From: Bacteroidales bacterium | GTDB taxonomy: Bacteria; Bacteroidota; Bacteroidia; Bacteroidales; UBA3663 | Direction of reading: 5' to 3' | Length of the DNA: 64,000 nt | Assembly (NCBI GenBank): GCA_017449065.1 | Contig: JAFSKF010000033.1 | Coordinates: forward strand, 1-64,000 | Part shown: in pieces, positions 51,696 to 61,405 of the stretch | Position numbering within the stretch: the stretch's first letter is position 1 | Layout of the letters: the number at the start of each line of letters is the position of its first letter | Translations under genes and position numbers: made by a program | The notes under the pieces: generated by a model | Told to the model about the DNA's origin: nothing | What the model saw: only the letters and a program-made list of their open reading frames with translations | Databases searched by the model: none

Positions 51696-52301
51696 ATGAA
51701 ATTTACCGAACTTTGTGCACCTATCTTTGAAAGATCGATTGCCGATTATCACGTTACCGATAATGTAGATACTCCGATCAAGAATCCGTATCCAGAACGC
51801 AGTATCGAGTATTTCCTGTATCTGAAGAACTGGATTGACACCGTACAATGGCATTTCGAGGACATTATTCGCGATCCGCAAATCGATCCAGCTGCTGCCT
51901 TGGTTCTCAAGCGTCGCATCGACAAGAGCAATCAGGACCGCACCGACCTGGTTGAGATGATCGACAGTTATTTTCTCGATCAATACAAAGATGTCAAAGT
52001 AGATGCACAGGCTACCATCAACACAGAAAGTCCTGCATGGGCTGTTGACCGTCTTTCCATTCTTTACCTGAAAATCTATCACATGCAGGTCGAAGTCAAT
52101 CGTACCGACGTCGATGAGGCACACCGCCAGAAATGTCAGGAGAAGCTCAATGTACTTCTCACCCAGCGTCAGGATCTTTCTACAGCCATCGATCAGTTGC
52201 TCGAAGATATCGCTGCCGGTCGCAAGTACATGAAGGTCTATAAGCAGATGAAGATGTACAACGACCCGAATCTGAATCCTGTTTTGTACGGCAGCAAATG
52301 A
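51696..52301 (+). CDS. DUF4254 protein
   Basis: 201 residues, almost entirely helical and highly charged. CAPIFERSIADYHVTDN, WIDTVQWHFEDIIRDPQIDP and GRKYMKVYKQMKMYNDPNLN are typical blocks of the family. No signal peptide or membrane segment, so cytoplasmic. Its stop overlaps the GT9 start by four bases (ATGA), and this pairing suggests a role in glycan assembly, perhaps as a partner of the transferase. Biochemical function unknown. Confidence 0.87.
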   Translation: MKFTELCAPIFERSIADYHVTDNVDTPIKNPYPERSIEYFLYLKNWIDTVQWHFEDIIRDPQIDPAAALVLKRRIDKSNQDRTDLVEMIDSYFLDQYKDVKVDAQATINTESPAWAVDRLSILYLKIYHMQVEVNRTDVDEAHRQKCQEKLNVLLTQRQDLSTAIDQLLEDIAAGRKYMKVYKQMKMYNDPNLNPVLYGSK

Positions 52302-53299
52302 TCAAGAAACTTCTGGTAATCCGCTTCTCCGCACTGGGCGACATAGCTATGACGGTTCCTGTCGTAGCTTCGTTCTGTTCCCAATATCCGGACGTGGAGG
52401 TCACCATGCTGACAAGCAAGATGGGCGAGAAAATCTATCGTGCCGTCCTGCCCGACGTGAAGAACCTTTCCATTCGCGGATGCAATCCGAAGGTCGATTA
52501 CCCAGGCATTCCGGGCCTAAACCGTCTTTTTAACGAACTCCGTGCTGAAAAATTCGACGCACTGGCCGATTTGCACAATGTCTTGCGCACCCAATGGCTG
52601 GGACTTCGGTTCTCGTTCAGCCATAGTCTGCAGGCTTCTGCTTCCATCCACAAAGGACGCAAAGACAAACGGAATCTGGTTAACCATCGCATCAACTGGC
52701 AACTGAAAAGCAGCATCGAGCGCTATTGCGATGTCTTTGCCGGAATCGGTCTGCCTGTTACCTTGAATTTCGAACCCAAGCCCCTTGCCGTCAAAGAAAA
52801 ACAGGAATTTGCCGTCGGTATTGCTCCCTTTGCCCAGCACAAAGGGAAGGTTTATCCGAAAGAACTGATGCAACAGGTCATCGACCGGCTTTTAGAGTCA
52901 CGCAACGACTTGCACATCTACCTTTTTGGCGGCCCCAACGAACAAACAGAACTCGAAGAATGGGCAAGCCGGCATCCGCAGCGAATCACCAATACGGCAG
53001 GGAAACAGACTTTGGGCGACGATCTGAAACTGATGTCCCAGCTCGACTGTATGGTGTCAATGGATTCTGCCAACATGCATCTGGCATCGCTGGTGGGTTG
53101 TCGGGTGGTGAGCATCTGGGGAGCAACCGACATCAAAGCCGGCTTCTTTGGCTATCGTCAGAATACGGCAGACGCCATTTCGACGGATCTCGATTGCAGA
53201 CCGTGTTCCATCTATGGCAACAAGCCTTGTCATAAAGGCACATTCGAATGCTTGTATGGCATTCAGCCTGAACGCATCGTCCGGAAAGTGCTGGACTAA
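52298..53299 (+). CDS. Glycosyltransferase family 9 (heptosyltransferase-like)
   Basis: 333 residues, GT-B fold. LLVIRFSALGDIAMTVPVV opens the N-terminal domain as in WaaC/WaaF. DVEVTMLTSKMGEKIYRAVL and the C-terminal VSMDSANMHLASLVGCRVVSIWGATD form the donor pocket. The Cys-rich end DCRPCSIYGNKPCHKGTFEC is also seen in family members. It is expected to build the LPS core or a related lipid-linked glycan at the cytoplasmic face of the inner membrane. Translationally coupled to DUF4254. Confidence 0.92.
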   Translation: MIKKLLVIRFSALGDIAMTVPVVASFCSQYPDVEVTMLTSKMGEKIYRAVLPDVKNLSIRGCNPKVDYPGIPGLNRLFNELRAEKFDALADLHNVLRTQWLGLRFSFSHSLQASASIHKGRKDKRNLVNHRINWQLKSSIERYCDVFAGIGLPVTLNFEPKPLAVKEKQEFAVGIAPFAQHKGKVYPKELMQQVIDRLLESRNDLHIYLFGGPNEQTELEEWASRHPQRITNTAGKQTLGDDLKLMSQLDCMVSMDSANMHLASLVGCRVVSIWGATDIKAGFFGYRQNTADAISTDLDCRPCSIYGNKPCHKGTFECLYGIQPERIVRKVLD

Positions 53300-53335
53300 G
53301 ACTTTATTGACCCTGAGTCACGACTTTATCGAAAC

Positions 53336-54046
53336 ATGAAAATTTACATTGCTGAAGACGAACCTTTGGCTGCAGCCAAACTGAAACTCTTTCTCGAGAA
53401 ACTCGGAGAAAGCAGCGATGTTTCGCACTTCGACAATGGAATGTCAGCACTGGCTGCCGTCGAAAACGAGCCTCCTGACTTGCTTTTTCTCGATATCCAG
53501 ATGCCGGGACTGACCGGCATGCAGGTCTTGGAGCGGATTTCCGGCATGCAGGTTATCATCACCTCTGCATTCGATAAGTATGCAATCGATTCTTTCCGGT
53601 TTCAGGTCACCGACTACCTCCTGAAGCCCTATACGCTCGAACGACTCCAGACGGCACTAAACAAAGCCAAGGAGAATATCCGGCTCCAGCAGCTCGATCG
53701 ACAGGTGAACGCCGCCCGTCTGACCGTGAGAGCAGATGGAAAGACTGAAATTCTTCAACAGGCTGACATCCTTTATTTAGAAGCGTTGAAGGATTATGTC
53801 CGGATCGTCAGCGAGGAAAGCGGCAGGCGCATGCAACGCCTGACATTAGGCACGTTGGCAAGCATCGGAGAACAGCTCGACCCGCAGTATTTCAAAAAGG
53901 TACACCGGTCGTTCATCGTCAATCTCCGGCACGTTGTCAAGTTCGAGTATCCGGCTTTGACCCTCACCGACGGAACACAGATTCCCGTAAGCAGGGCACA
54001 TCGCACCGATCCCAGCCTACAATTGAAAACAATCATAACACATTAA
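53336..54046 (+). CDS. LytTR-type response regulator without adjacent kinase
   Basis: 236 residues. Receiver domain about 1-118 with acidic pocket ED near 7-8, phospho-acceptor Asp53 (LLFLDIQMPG), Ser77 and Lys97 (YLLKPY). LytTR DNA-binding domain about 135-236 (ILYLEALKDYVRIVSEE, KKVHRSFIVNLRHVVKFE). Such regulators usually pair with a LytS/HisKA_7-like membrane kinase next door, but none is in the window. It lies 36 bases after GT9 and ten before the Na/Pi transporter, so it may share their transcript. Confidence 0.93.
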   Translation: MKIYIAEDEPLAAAKLKLFLEKLGESSDVSHFDNGMSALAAVENEPPDLLFLDIQMPGLTGMQVLERISGMQVIITSAFDKYAIDSFRFQVTDYLLKPYTLERLQTALNKAKENIRLQQLDRQVNAARLTVRADGKTEILQQADILYLEALKDYVRIVSEESGRRMQRLTLGTLASIGEQLDPQYFKKVHRSFIVNLRHVVKFEYPALTLTDGTQIPVSRAHRTDPSLQLKTIITH

Positions 54047-54056
54047 ACAATAAAAC

Positions 54057-55742
54057 ATGAGCAGTTATTCGTTCATCGATTTCTTGACACTCGTCGGTTC
54101 CATCGGACTTTTCCTCTATGGAATGAAGCTGATGAGTGAAGGTTTACAGAAAATTGCCGGAGACAGTCTCCGCAACGTACTTGCTGCAATGACCCGAAGC
54201 CGGTTCACGGGCATGTTGACGGGCGTAGTGGTTACCGCTCTGGTGCAGTCTTCGTCTGCAACCACCGTCATGATTGTCAGCTTTGTGAATGCCGGACTTC
54301 TTACGCTTACCGAGTCGATGGCGGTCATCATGGGTGCCAATGTGGGTACCACAGCCACAACCTGGATCATCGGAGTTTTCGGTTTCAAGTTCAACATTGC
54401 CGCATACGTGTTGCCGTTGGTTGCCATCTCCCTGCCGTTTTTCAACTCCTCTCACTCGAAGCGCAATTCCTGGGGCGAGTTCATCATCGGTTTTGCGCTC
54501 TTATTCCTGGGCCTTGAAGTGCTGAAACAGTCGGTTCCCGATCTTGCCGACTACCCTGCGGTGCTCGAATTCATGCGCAACTACAGCTCGATGGGCTACA
54601 TTTCTGTATTCCTGTTTATGGTGATCGGTATGCTGCTCACCATGATTGTGCAGGCATCCAGTGCCGCCTTTACGATAGCGCTGCTGATGTGTACGAACGG
54701 CTGGGTTTCGTTCGAGATGGGCTGTGCCCTCATTCTGGGTTCCAAGATCGGTACCTGTATCACCCCGCTCCTTGCCTCTTTGTCTGCCAACACCATGGCC
54801 AAACGGGCTGCCATGGGTCACCTCTCCTACAACATTATCGGTGCCATCTGGGCGCTGATCATCTACTATCCTTTCTGCGATTTCATCACCTGGCTCTGCG
54901 TTGAGTTCGGATTCGGTGATCCGCACGAGGTGAAGAATGTCACTATGGGCATGACGATATTCCCGACGGTTTACAGCGTCATCAACGTCTGCCTGATGCT
55001 GGGCTTCACCAAGCAGTTCGTAAAATTGGTTACCCGCCTGGTGCCCGGAAAGCAGGTCAAGGACGAGGCTTTCAAGTTGCAGTATCTCGACAAGGGTCTG
55101 ATTGCATCGGGCGAGTTGGCATTGCTGCAGGTGAAGAAAGAAACCTACCGCTATGCAGAAGAGGTCTATAAGATGTTCGGTTATATTCGGACGATGATGA
55201 ACGAACCGCTGGGTTCCGAGAAGCAGTTGGAACTCTACCTGAAGGTCAAGAAACTGGAAAACGACAGCGATGTGGCTGAAAACGAAATCGCCAATTTCCT
55301 GAATCAGATCAGTCCGAAGAGCCTGAGCTACGAAAGCGACCGCCTTTCGCGCCGTCTGTATAAGATGGTCGATGAACTGGAAAGCATTGCTGACAGCATC
55401 TATCACCTGGCATGCACCCTGAAGGAGAAAAGCGACCAGCGTGTCTATTTTACCGATGAGGAACGAAGTGATGTCGGTAAGATGATGTCGCTCACCGATG
55501 CCGCCCTGGTTCATATGCTCAAGTGTCTGGAGAAAGAAGAGTTGCCCGAATCTTCACTGATGAAGGCCTACAACTACGAGGATGAGATCAACAATTACCG
55601 GACACAGTTGCGCAGCGAATTGCTCGAGCGTCAGGATACCAACAAGGATCTGTATTTGCAAACTACCTATTTCATGGATCTCGTCAACGAATGCGAGAAG
55701 GTGGGTGACTATGTGATCAATGTTCTCACCACCATGATCTAA
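54057..55742 (+). CDS. Na/Pi cotransporter family protein with PhoU-like tail
   Basis: 561 residues. Two inverted PNaS repeats each contain the QSSSATT/QASSAAF substrate motif (VQSSSATTVMIVSFVNAGLL and VQASSAAFTIALLMC). About eight to ten membrane helices occupy 1-310. A cytoplasmic helical PhoU-like domain covers about 340-550 (SRRLYKMVDELESIADSIYH). The family imports phosphate with sodium, and the PhoU-like part is thought to regulate. Ten bases downstream of the response regulator. Confidence 0.92.
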   Translation: MSSYSFIDFLTLVGSIGLFLYGMKLMSEGLQKIAGDSLRNVLAAMTRSRFTGMLTGVVVTALVQSSSATTVMIVSFVNAGLLTLTESMAVIMGANVGTTATTWIIGVFGFKFNIAAYVLPLVAISLPFFNSSHSKRNSWGEFIIGFALLFLGLEVLKQSVPDLADYPAVLEFMRNYSSMGYISVFLFMVIGMLLTMIVQASSAAFTIALLMCTNGWVSFEMGCALILGSKIGTCITPLLASLSANTMAKRAAMGHLSYNIIGAIWALIIYYPFCDFITWLCVEFGFGDPHEVKNVTMGMTIFPTVYSVINVCLMLGFTKQFVKLVTRLVPGKQVKDEAFKLQYLDKGLIASGELALLQVKKETYRYAEEVYKMFGYIRTMMNEPLGSEKQLELYLKVKKLENDSDVAENEIANFLNQISPKSLSYESDRLSRRLYKMVDELESIADSIYHLACTLKEKSDQRVYFTDEERSDVGKMMSLTDAALVHMLKCLEKEELPESSLMKAYNYEDEINNYRTQLRSELLERQDTNKDLYLQTTYFMDLVNECEKVGDYVINVLTTMI

Positions 55743-55796
55743 GTCTCACCGATATCCGAACGAATCAGAAAACTACAAAAATATTGAAAAAAACTT

Positions 55797-56390
55797 ATGT
55801 ATATCGAAAGTGATCTCCATGAACAAAGACCCGGAAGTATCGAAGTCGTTTGCGGCTCCATGTTCTCCGGCAAGACCGAAGAACTTATCCGTCGTGTGAA
55901 ACGTGCTCAGATTGCACGCCAGAAAATCGTGATCTTCAAACCGACCATCGATATTCGCTACAGCCGTGAGGACGTTGTGTCTCACAACCAGACAACGATT
56001 CAGGCCATTCCTGTCGAGCATTCCCGCCTCATTCTTCGCATGGGCAAGGATGCTGAGGTTGTCGGTATCGATGAGGCCCAGTTCTTCGATGAGGGACTGG
56101 TTGAGGTCTGCAACACTTTGGCAAACATGGGCAAACGCGTCATCATTGCCGGACTCGACATGGATTATCTCGGAAAGCCTTTCGGTCCGATGCCCAGTTT
56201 ACTGGCGATTGCAGACGAAGTAACCAAAACTCGTGCCATCTGTATGCGCTGCGGACGTCTGGCCACCTTCTCCTACCGTATTGCTGAAGGTGAGCAGCAA
56301 GTCATGTTGGGCGAGAAACTTGAATACATGCCTTTATGCCGTTCTTGCTATCAGGAACTGATCGAACTGCAGAAGAACATCAATAAATGA
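55797..56390 (+). CDS. tdk: Thymidine kinase, class II
   Basis: 197 residues. P-loop [24 protein letters not shown], the [10 protein letters not shown] motif, lasso-domain zinc site ([13 protein letters not shown] and CRSCYQEL) and the end of the fold are all present. Phosphorylates thymidine in the salvage pathway and is usually feedback-inhibited by dTTP. Its stop overlaps the next gene by four bases (ATGA), so the unknown 657-residue protein is translationally coupled to it. Confidence 0.96.
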   Translation: MYIESDLHEQRPGSIEVVCGSMFSGKTEELIRRVKRAQIARQKIVIFKPTIDIRYSREDVVSHNQTTIQAIPVEHSRLILRMGKDAEVVGIDEAQFFDEGLVEVCNTLANMGKRVIIAGLDMDYLGKPFGPMPSLLAIADEVTKTRAICMRCGRLATFSYRIAEGEQQVMLGEKLEYMPLCRSCYQELIELQKNINK

Positions 56391-58360
56391 AGCACCTCAT
56401 TATTTTCCTCAATTTCTGCCGTTCCCGACTCGACAATCCGGTGTATCAGCAATTTTCGAAAGAAGTTGCAGACCGACGTGGCATGACGATGCTGTTTCTG
56501 CCGCGTCCCTTGGAAGAACGCGAACTGTTGCACGAAGTGGCTGATCTGCGACGCAAGGAAAAGCAGCATCTCAGCGATGTCACCTTCCATATCTGCGCAG
56601 ATTTCGAACGGAACGACGAAGGGGAAGCTGCCGCACAGACCGTCCGGCTCATCCGGCGTCTTTTTCATTCCGATGATGAGCACCATTATCATTGCTTAGG
56701 ATATTTCCTGCTGCCCCATTTGAAGGAGTGCAATGAGAAGCAGATCAAAACCGTGTGGACCAATCTGGCAACCACCAACAATGCAATTACCGAATATACG
56801 GAATTTCTGCTTTATAATCGCATCTATCTGTACCACGATGCCTCTCAGCAGTCGTTGGCGGAGTTTCTGTATGAATCGATTCATTCCGGCATCAGCATCG
56901 ATATGGCTCCGAAGATCGAGCATCTTTCCGACTCCGATCATGCGGACTTCCCTCCCATCTTTGCCACCTTCAATGCGACGGGCATCACTTATCCGGAAGA
57001 ATATGTACGTCTATACCTACACCGGCAGTATGTCAGCATCCTGCTGAAATACAGTCTTCCTTCCAACAACGAATGCTCGATCGAGACCTGCAATGAGGAA
57101 GCCAAGCGTATCCTTTCGTTCATTCCGATTGATAACAAACGCATCTGCTTGCAGGAAGAGATGTTTCTCAATGCTGAAGGCGAACGTGCCCAAAGCTGGA
57201 AACCCGTCGAAACGTTCTGGAAGGAATGTGTCGAACGTGAGTCTCAGGGTTTGAATGACATTCCTCGTGAAGATTGGCTCAACAAAATCCGGCAGCGCTT
57301 AGATGTGATGTATAAAAGCAGGTTCCGCGATACCGGTGTTGAATATTTCTTCCAGCTTCAAAGCAAAAAAAGCAACACCTATCTCCAGGTGATGGAAGCT
57401 ATCATCGAACAGGAATTCAACCGCACTATTCAGAACAAGCCATACACCCCGGAGGCGCAGAAAAACATCCTGCGCTCTATTGTCAACCTGCTTCAGCAGA
57501 AGGTGATCGAACTGCAAAAGGAGAAGGAAACGACGTTGCGTACCGTCAGCGAACTGGAAAGCAATCTTGACGCCATCAACGAGAAATGGGGTAGCATGAA
57601 TTTCATTTCCCGCTTCATGAAGAAGGACGCTGCCATCTTGCAGACCTATCTTGACACCGTCACGCCTCTCTTCATTGCCCGAAGCTTCGTCCCGGGTTGC
57701 GAATTTGCCATCAAACTGCTCAACGAACTGATCCCGACCATTCTCGGGTTGACCGACAAATGCGATCTCTGGCGGAAGATTTTCGACGATGCCATTGCCC
57801 TTAGCGAAGAAGCGGCGCGCAATGCCAACCCGTCACAGTTATTGGGCAAATTCAGCCAACAGCAGGTCGAAACGGCATCTTCGCAATTAGGCAACGACAG
57901 CGACTACTTCCAAAGCCGCTACCAGCAGGTTATTCTCTTGTTCTTCGAACGCACTCCCATCGCTGATGCAGAAGATCTCATCGCCCGCATCAACACAAAT
58001 CTGGGAAAGGAAATCGAGGGATATATCCGCGTTCGCATCGAAGACCAGACACTTCCCCCTGTACTCTATCAGGCCATCACCGACCGTATGAGCGCCCTTT
58101 ATGCCAATCAGGGCGGCTTACAGGCATTCATCAATGTGATGAAAGAGCATACCAGACTGCAACTGGAACTCAAAGAAAACACAATCGCCAGTCGTTATGT
58201 GCTGGTGACTCCAGCCCAAACGGGCGACGAGGAAGTCGATCACATAATCACCGACGATGTTTCGCACATTGAAATGCTCCACTTACTGCAAGGTGTGCGA
58301 CTTACAGATCTGGAAGGATTCTCAGGTCAGAAGATGTTTATCGAACCGACCATTTTTTAA
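56387..58360 (+). CDS. Large cytoplasmic protein of unknown function, coupled to tdk
   Basis: 657 residues with no signal peptide or membrane segment. The N-terminal region ([35 protein letters not shown]) looks like an alpha/beta domain. A coiled coil spans about 358-400 ([20 protein letters not shown]). The C-terminal half is helical and ends with [20 protein letters not shown]. That last block recalls the C-terminal signature of large tubulin-like proteins of some bacterial multi-gene systems, but no GTP-binding loop is visible. ATGA overlap with tdk, no other partner genes. I do not recognise the family. Confidence 0.75.
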   Translation: MKHLIIFLNFCRSRLDNPVYQQFSKEVADRRGMTMLFLPRPLEERELLHEVADLRRKEKQHLSDVTFHICADFERNDEGEAAAQTVRLIRRLFHSDDEHHYHCLGYFLLPHLKECNEKQIKTVWTNLATTNNAITEYTEFLLYNRIYLYHDASQQSLAEFLYESIHSGISIDMAPKIEHLSDSDHADFPPIFATFNATGITYPEEYVRLYLHRQYVSILLKYSLPSNNECSIETCNEEAKRILSFIPIDNKRICLQEEMFLNAEGERAQSWKPVETFWKECVERESQGLNDIPREDWLNKIRQRLDVMYKSRFRDTGVEYFFQLQSKKSNTYLQVMEAIIEQEFNRTIQNKPYTPEAQKNILRSIVNLLQQKVIELQKEKETTLRTVSELESNLDAINEKWGSMNFISRFMKKDAAILQTYLDTVTPLFIARSFVPGCEFAIKLLNELIPTILGLTDKCDLWRKIFDDAIALSEEAARNANPSQLLGKFSQQQVETASSQLGNDSDYFQSRYQQVILLFFERTPIADAEDLIARINTNLGKEIEGYIRVRIEDQTLPPVLYQAITDRMSALYANQGGLQAFINVMKEHTRLQLELKENTIASRYVLVTPAQTGDEEVDHIITDDVSHIEMLHLLQGVRLTDLEGFSGQKMFIEPTIF

Positions 58361-58554
58361 GCCTTTAGACTGATAGGTTCTGGCAAACATCTGCAACATG
58401 CAGAGGGTTTCTAAACTCGGACCTGCTGTCTGAATCGATGTTTCCAGCATAGAAGTCTTAAAAGATGTAGAACGATGTTGCATAGGCTATATTGGTTTGA
58501 ATGAATATTAGATTGCAAATACCAGTCTTTTTTGCGTTCATATATATAACGGAC

Positions 58555-58593
58555 AGTCCGCTACTTTATTGTAAAAGCAGCGGACTTTTTTTT
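58555..58593 (+). terminator. Strong rho-independent terminator
   Basis: AGTCCGCT (58555-58562) and AGCGGACT (58579-58586) form a perfect 8-bp stem with a 16-base loop, followed by a run of eight T. It ends the plus-strand run that closes with the 657-residue protein; the 190 bases before it hold no gene. Confidence 0.9.
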
Positions 58594-58614
58594 GTTATGA
58601 GAACAAAGGTCATC

Positions 58615-61374
58615 TCATCTGATGTCTTCGTACCTCATCAGATAGGTATCGTATTGGGTTTGGAACGGCTGATAGGGAGCCGGAACCTGACTTGGACTGA
58701 TAAACAGACGGGAAAGAACAGCGGGCAGGCTACCGGCATCGGTGTCAGACACAAGGAAATCACCCTGCACAGGAGGCATACCCGGCTGCCAGCCCGGGAA
58801 AGCCGTTCGGGCAAACTTGGGTCCTTGCCCACTCACCGAAGCATTCACCGAAAGGACAATCCCCCGATCGGTCTGCTCGAAATTCAGATTCAGGGAATCG
58901 CCCATAATCAGAAGACCGTTGCCAAGACTATCGGACAGCCAGGCTACATCCACTCCCCCATGATTTCCTTCGAAATAGAGATCATCGCGGTGCATGGCCC
59001 AGAAGCCGTAACGGGTTGCCTGATGCCGTCCCGGATAGGATGCGAATGGACCATTTCCTACCCATTGAACCCGATCGATGGATGCGTCGAGCAAATAAGC
59101 CAGGCCCAATTCCGCACGGAACACATCAGCCGTATCGGGCGAAAGAGTGAAACTTACAAGCACACTCCCCTCCTCCTGGAAGGTCTGAATCTCCGTTCTT
59201 ACCTGCGGGTTATCGAGGGGCAACAGATATTTTTCAGGAAGACGTCCTGCCTGTTTGATCCGTTCTGCTAAGGTAGGCTTGCGTCCCGCGCGAACAGACG
59301 TTTCCCGCACCCAACGGAAAGGATCTCCAGTGCCGGCCTCCACCGGAAAGTATTTCTGCAGCACAAACGACTGACTCAGGAACTTATACCCTTGTGCATC
59401 GCTGATATCGAAATGAAGCACAGCCAAAGATGAAGATGTGGCATCAGGCAGCGAAAGCGCGTATGAGGCAGACGAATGCGGCGCACAGTCCGGACTGAAG
59501 GCTCCTTGCCGGATGGTATCGCGTCCGGAAGTCAGTGCCCAGCGGAAAGTGACATTGTCCTTCAGATTCAGGAAGTCATAACGGTTTTGAAGCGTCAAGC
59601 TGACGACATCTGCCGCAGCCTGCACCGAAGACACAAAGGCACGGGCATAGTTGTGCTGCAACTCGTAGTAGTTAGGCAGCGGTGTGCGATCAGCATAGAC
59701 CAATCCATCGGTGCCTTTATTACCAAACATTTCGAAGCCGCGATGATCGGAAGTATAAACCTTCTCTTCATATCCATACTTCTTCCCTCCCTTTAAGGAA
59801 GAAACTGGGAGGGATCTGATCTTCATTCCCTGGTCAGCCCATTCCCAGACACTTCCGCCGGCAATGCCGGGAGTCCGTTCGATGATTTCCCACTGCCGGT
59901 CGTGATCTTCGAACGAAATGCCCAGCGTGTGGCAATATTCGGTAAAGATGACTGGTCGGTCCAGATGCTGATAGAAGCCACGGATCTGCCCCGTGGTCGG
60001 ATAATGGGGAGCAAAAACGGGGGCCTGACTCGGAAAACCTTTCGCCTTCTCCCCTTCGAAGAATCTGCGGAAATACGAACCCACTTGCGGGAAGCAATAC
60101 GGACGCGACGGATCGAGCTGTCCCACGTAATCGCCCACTTCCACACAGGTTTGCGGCAACGGATTCTCATTACCCACACTCCAGACAATCACCGACGGAT
60201 GGTTCTTATCGCGCGTCACAGTTGCCTTGGCTCTCGTCAAGAGAATATCCTGATAGCTTCTGCTCGACAAATGCTTATCGCCATAACCGAACGGCACTTC
60301 ATCCACCAAGTAGAAACCCAGGGAATCTGCCAATTCGAAGAAACGCGGTTCGCGAGGGTAATGCGACAAGCGCATATAGTTCACCGACGCCTCCTTCATC
60401 ATCCGCATATCTTTCAGCGTCAGCGAATCGGAAATCACCTTCACTGTATAGGGATCGGTGCTATGGGTATTCACGCCACGCAACTTGACCGGCTGTCCGT
60501 TCAGCTTCAAAACGTTTCCGTCGATGCTGATCTCGCGAATACCGATCTTTTGCGTGAACGCCTGCAGCGTTTTCCCTTTCTCCTTTACATACACGCACAA
60601 CGTATATAAATAAGGAGTCTCTGCGGTCCACAACTTCGGACGTTCTATCTTCTCTCCTGTCGAAACCCGATTGGAGTGTGCATCGTAAATCTCATAGCTG
60701 ACCGACGTATGCTTTGTCGCATTCGCCACCTCCGTTCGAACGGTTACCTCTCCATTCATCCTCGTGGTAACGGTCAGGTCGGAAAGATGAATTTTGGGCA
60801 CCGACATCAAGGTGACATCCCGGAAGATACCCATCGTTGCCCAATCGTCGAAACAATCGAACTCATAGCCCTTAAAACGGCTATACACCCGCATCGCCAA
60901 CTGCTGCGGTTCACCCTGAAAGGCTTTCTGGGTCAGATAGGGCGTCAGGTCGAAAAGACAAGTGTTGTAGCCCGATTCCCACGTGCCCACCTGCTGGTTG
61001 TTGAGCCAGAGGTTGTAGCCTCGCAGCACACCGTCCAGGCGTACCCACACCTGGTTACCCTTCCATGCCTCAGGCACCACGAACGATGTCCGATAGTAAC
61101 CCGTCAGCGAATCCGGATAATCGTACTTTGGCTCGCAAAATCCGTATGCCTCCCAACAGCCTGGCACCGGAATCTCTCCCCACGAAGCATCTGCTTCGGG
61201 CACTGACCGCTGGTCGGTAACTTCTTTCACCACTTTCAGTTTCCAGGTACCGTTCAGCGACTGCTGCATAACAGGATCCGTAACCGGCCACACTCCCTTG
61301 AAGGCGTCTTCCGGCTCTGTATAAACGAACGTGACGATGCTCCAAACGAGCGTAAGCAGGGATAGTTTCCTCAT
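58615..61374 (-). CDS. Glycoside hydrolase family 2 (beta-galactosidase-like)
   Basis: 919 residues from the ATG at 61374; another ATG four codons upstream is possible. Signal peptide (MRKLSLLTLVWSIVTFVYT). Jelly-roll domain with GYYRTSFVVPEAWKGN and LDGVLRGYNLWLNNQQVGTW. The TIM barrel has RGVNTHSTDPYTV, MRLSHYPREP, the acid/base Glu in WSVGNENPLP and the nucleophile Glu in VIFTEYCHTLG. The C-terminal beta-gal small-chain-like domain includes VQWVGNGPFASYPGRH. It is 919 residues, shorter than LacZ, so substrate could be a galactoside or another hexoside. It follows the GH115 gene by 31 bases, which points to hemicellulose side-chain degradation. Confidence 0.93.
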   Translation of the reverse strand: MRKLSLLTLVWSIVTFVYTEPEDAFKGVWPVTDPVMQQSLNGTWKLKVVKEVTDQRSVPEADASWGEIPVPGCWEAYGFCEPKYDYPDSLTGYYRTSFVVPEAWKGNQVWVRLDGVLRGYNLWLNNQQVGTWESGYNTCLFDLTPYLTQKAFQGEPQQLAMRVYSRFKGYEFDCFDDWATMGIFRDVTLMSVPKIHLSDLTVTTRMNGEVTVRTEVANATKHTSVSYEIYDAHSNRVSTGEKIERPKLWTAETPYLYTLCVYVKEKGKTLQAFTQKIGIREISIDGNVLKLNGQPVKLRGVNTHSTDPYTVKVISDSLTLKDMRMMKEASVNYMRLSHYPREPRFFELADSLGFYLVDEVPFGYGDKHLSSRSYQDILLTRAKATVTRDKNHPSVIVWSVGNENPLPQTCVEVGDYVGQLDPSRPYCFPQVGSYFRRFFEGEKAKGFPSQAPVFAPHYPTTGQIRGFYQHLDRPVIFTEYCHTLGISFEDHDRQWEIIERTPGIAGGSVWEWADQGMKIRSLPVSSLKGGKKYGYEEKVYTSDHRGFEMFGNKGTDGLVYADRTPLPNYYELQHNYARAFVSSVQAAADVVSLTLQNRYDFLNLKDNVTFRWALTSGRDTIRQGAFSPDCAPHSSASYALSLPDATSSSLAVLHFDISDAQGYKFLSQSFVLQKYFPVEAGTGDPFRWVRETSVRAGRKPTLAERIKQAGRLPEKYLLPLDNPQVRTEIQTFQEEGSVLVSFTLSPDTADVFRAELGLAYLLDASIDRVQWVGNGPFASYPGRHQATRYGFWAMHRDDLYFEGNHGGVDVAWLSDSLGNGLLIMGDSLNLNFEQTDRGIVLSVNASVSGQGPKFARTAFPGWQPGMPPVQGDFLVSDTDAGSLPAVLSRLFISPSQVPAPYQPFQTQYDTYLMRYEDIR

Positions 61375-61405
61375 CTTGATATACATTCTTTCGAAATAAT
61401 CTTTT

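Noticed and set aside
54501-55514. 337-codon minus-strand ORF opposite the Na/Pi cotransporter
   Set aside because: Antisense to clear PNaS and PhoU-like coding sequence; its His/Gln-rich composition is a by-product of the sense codons.
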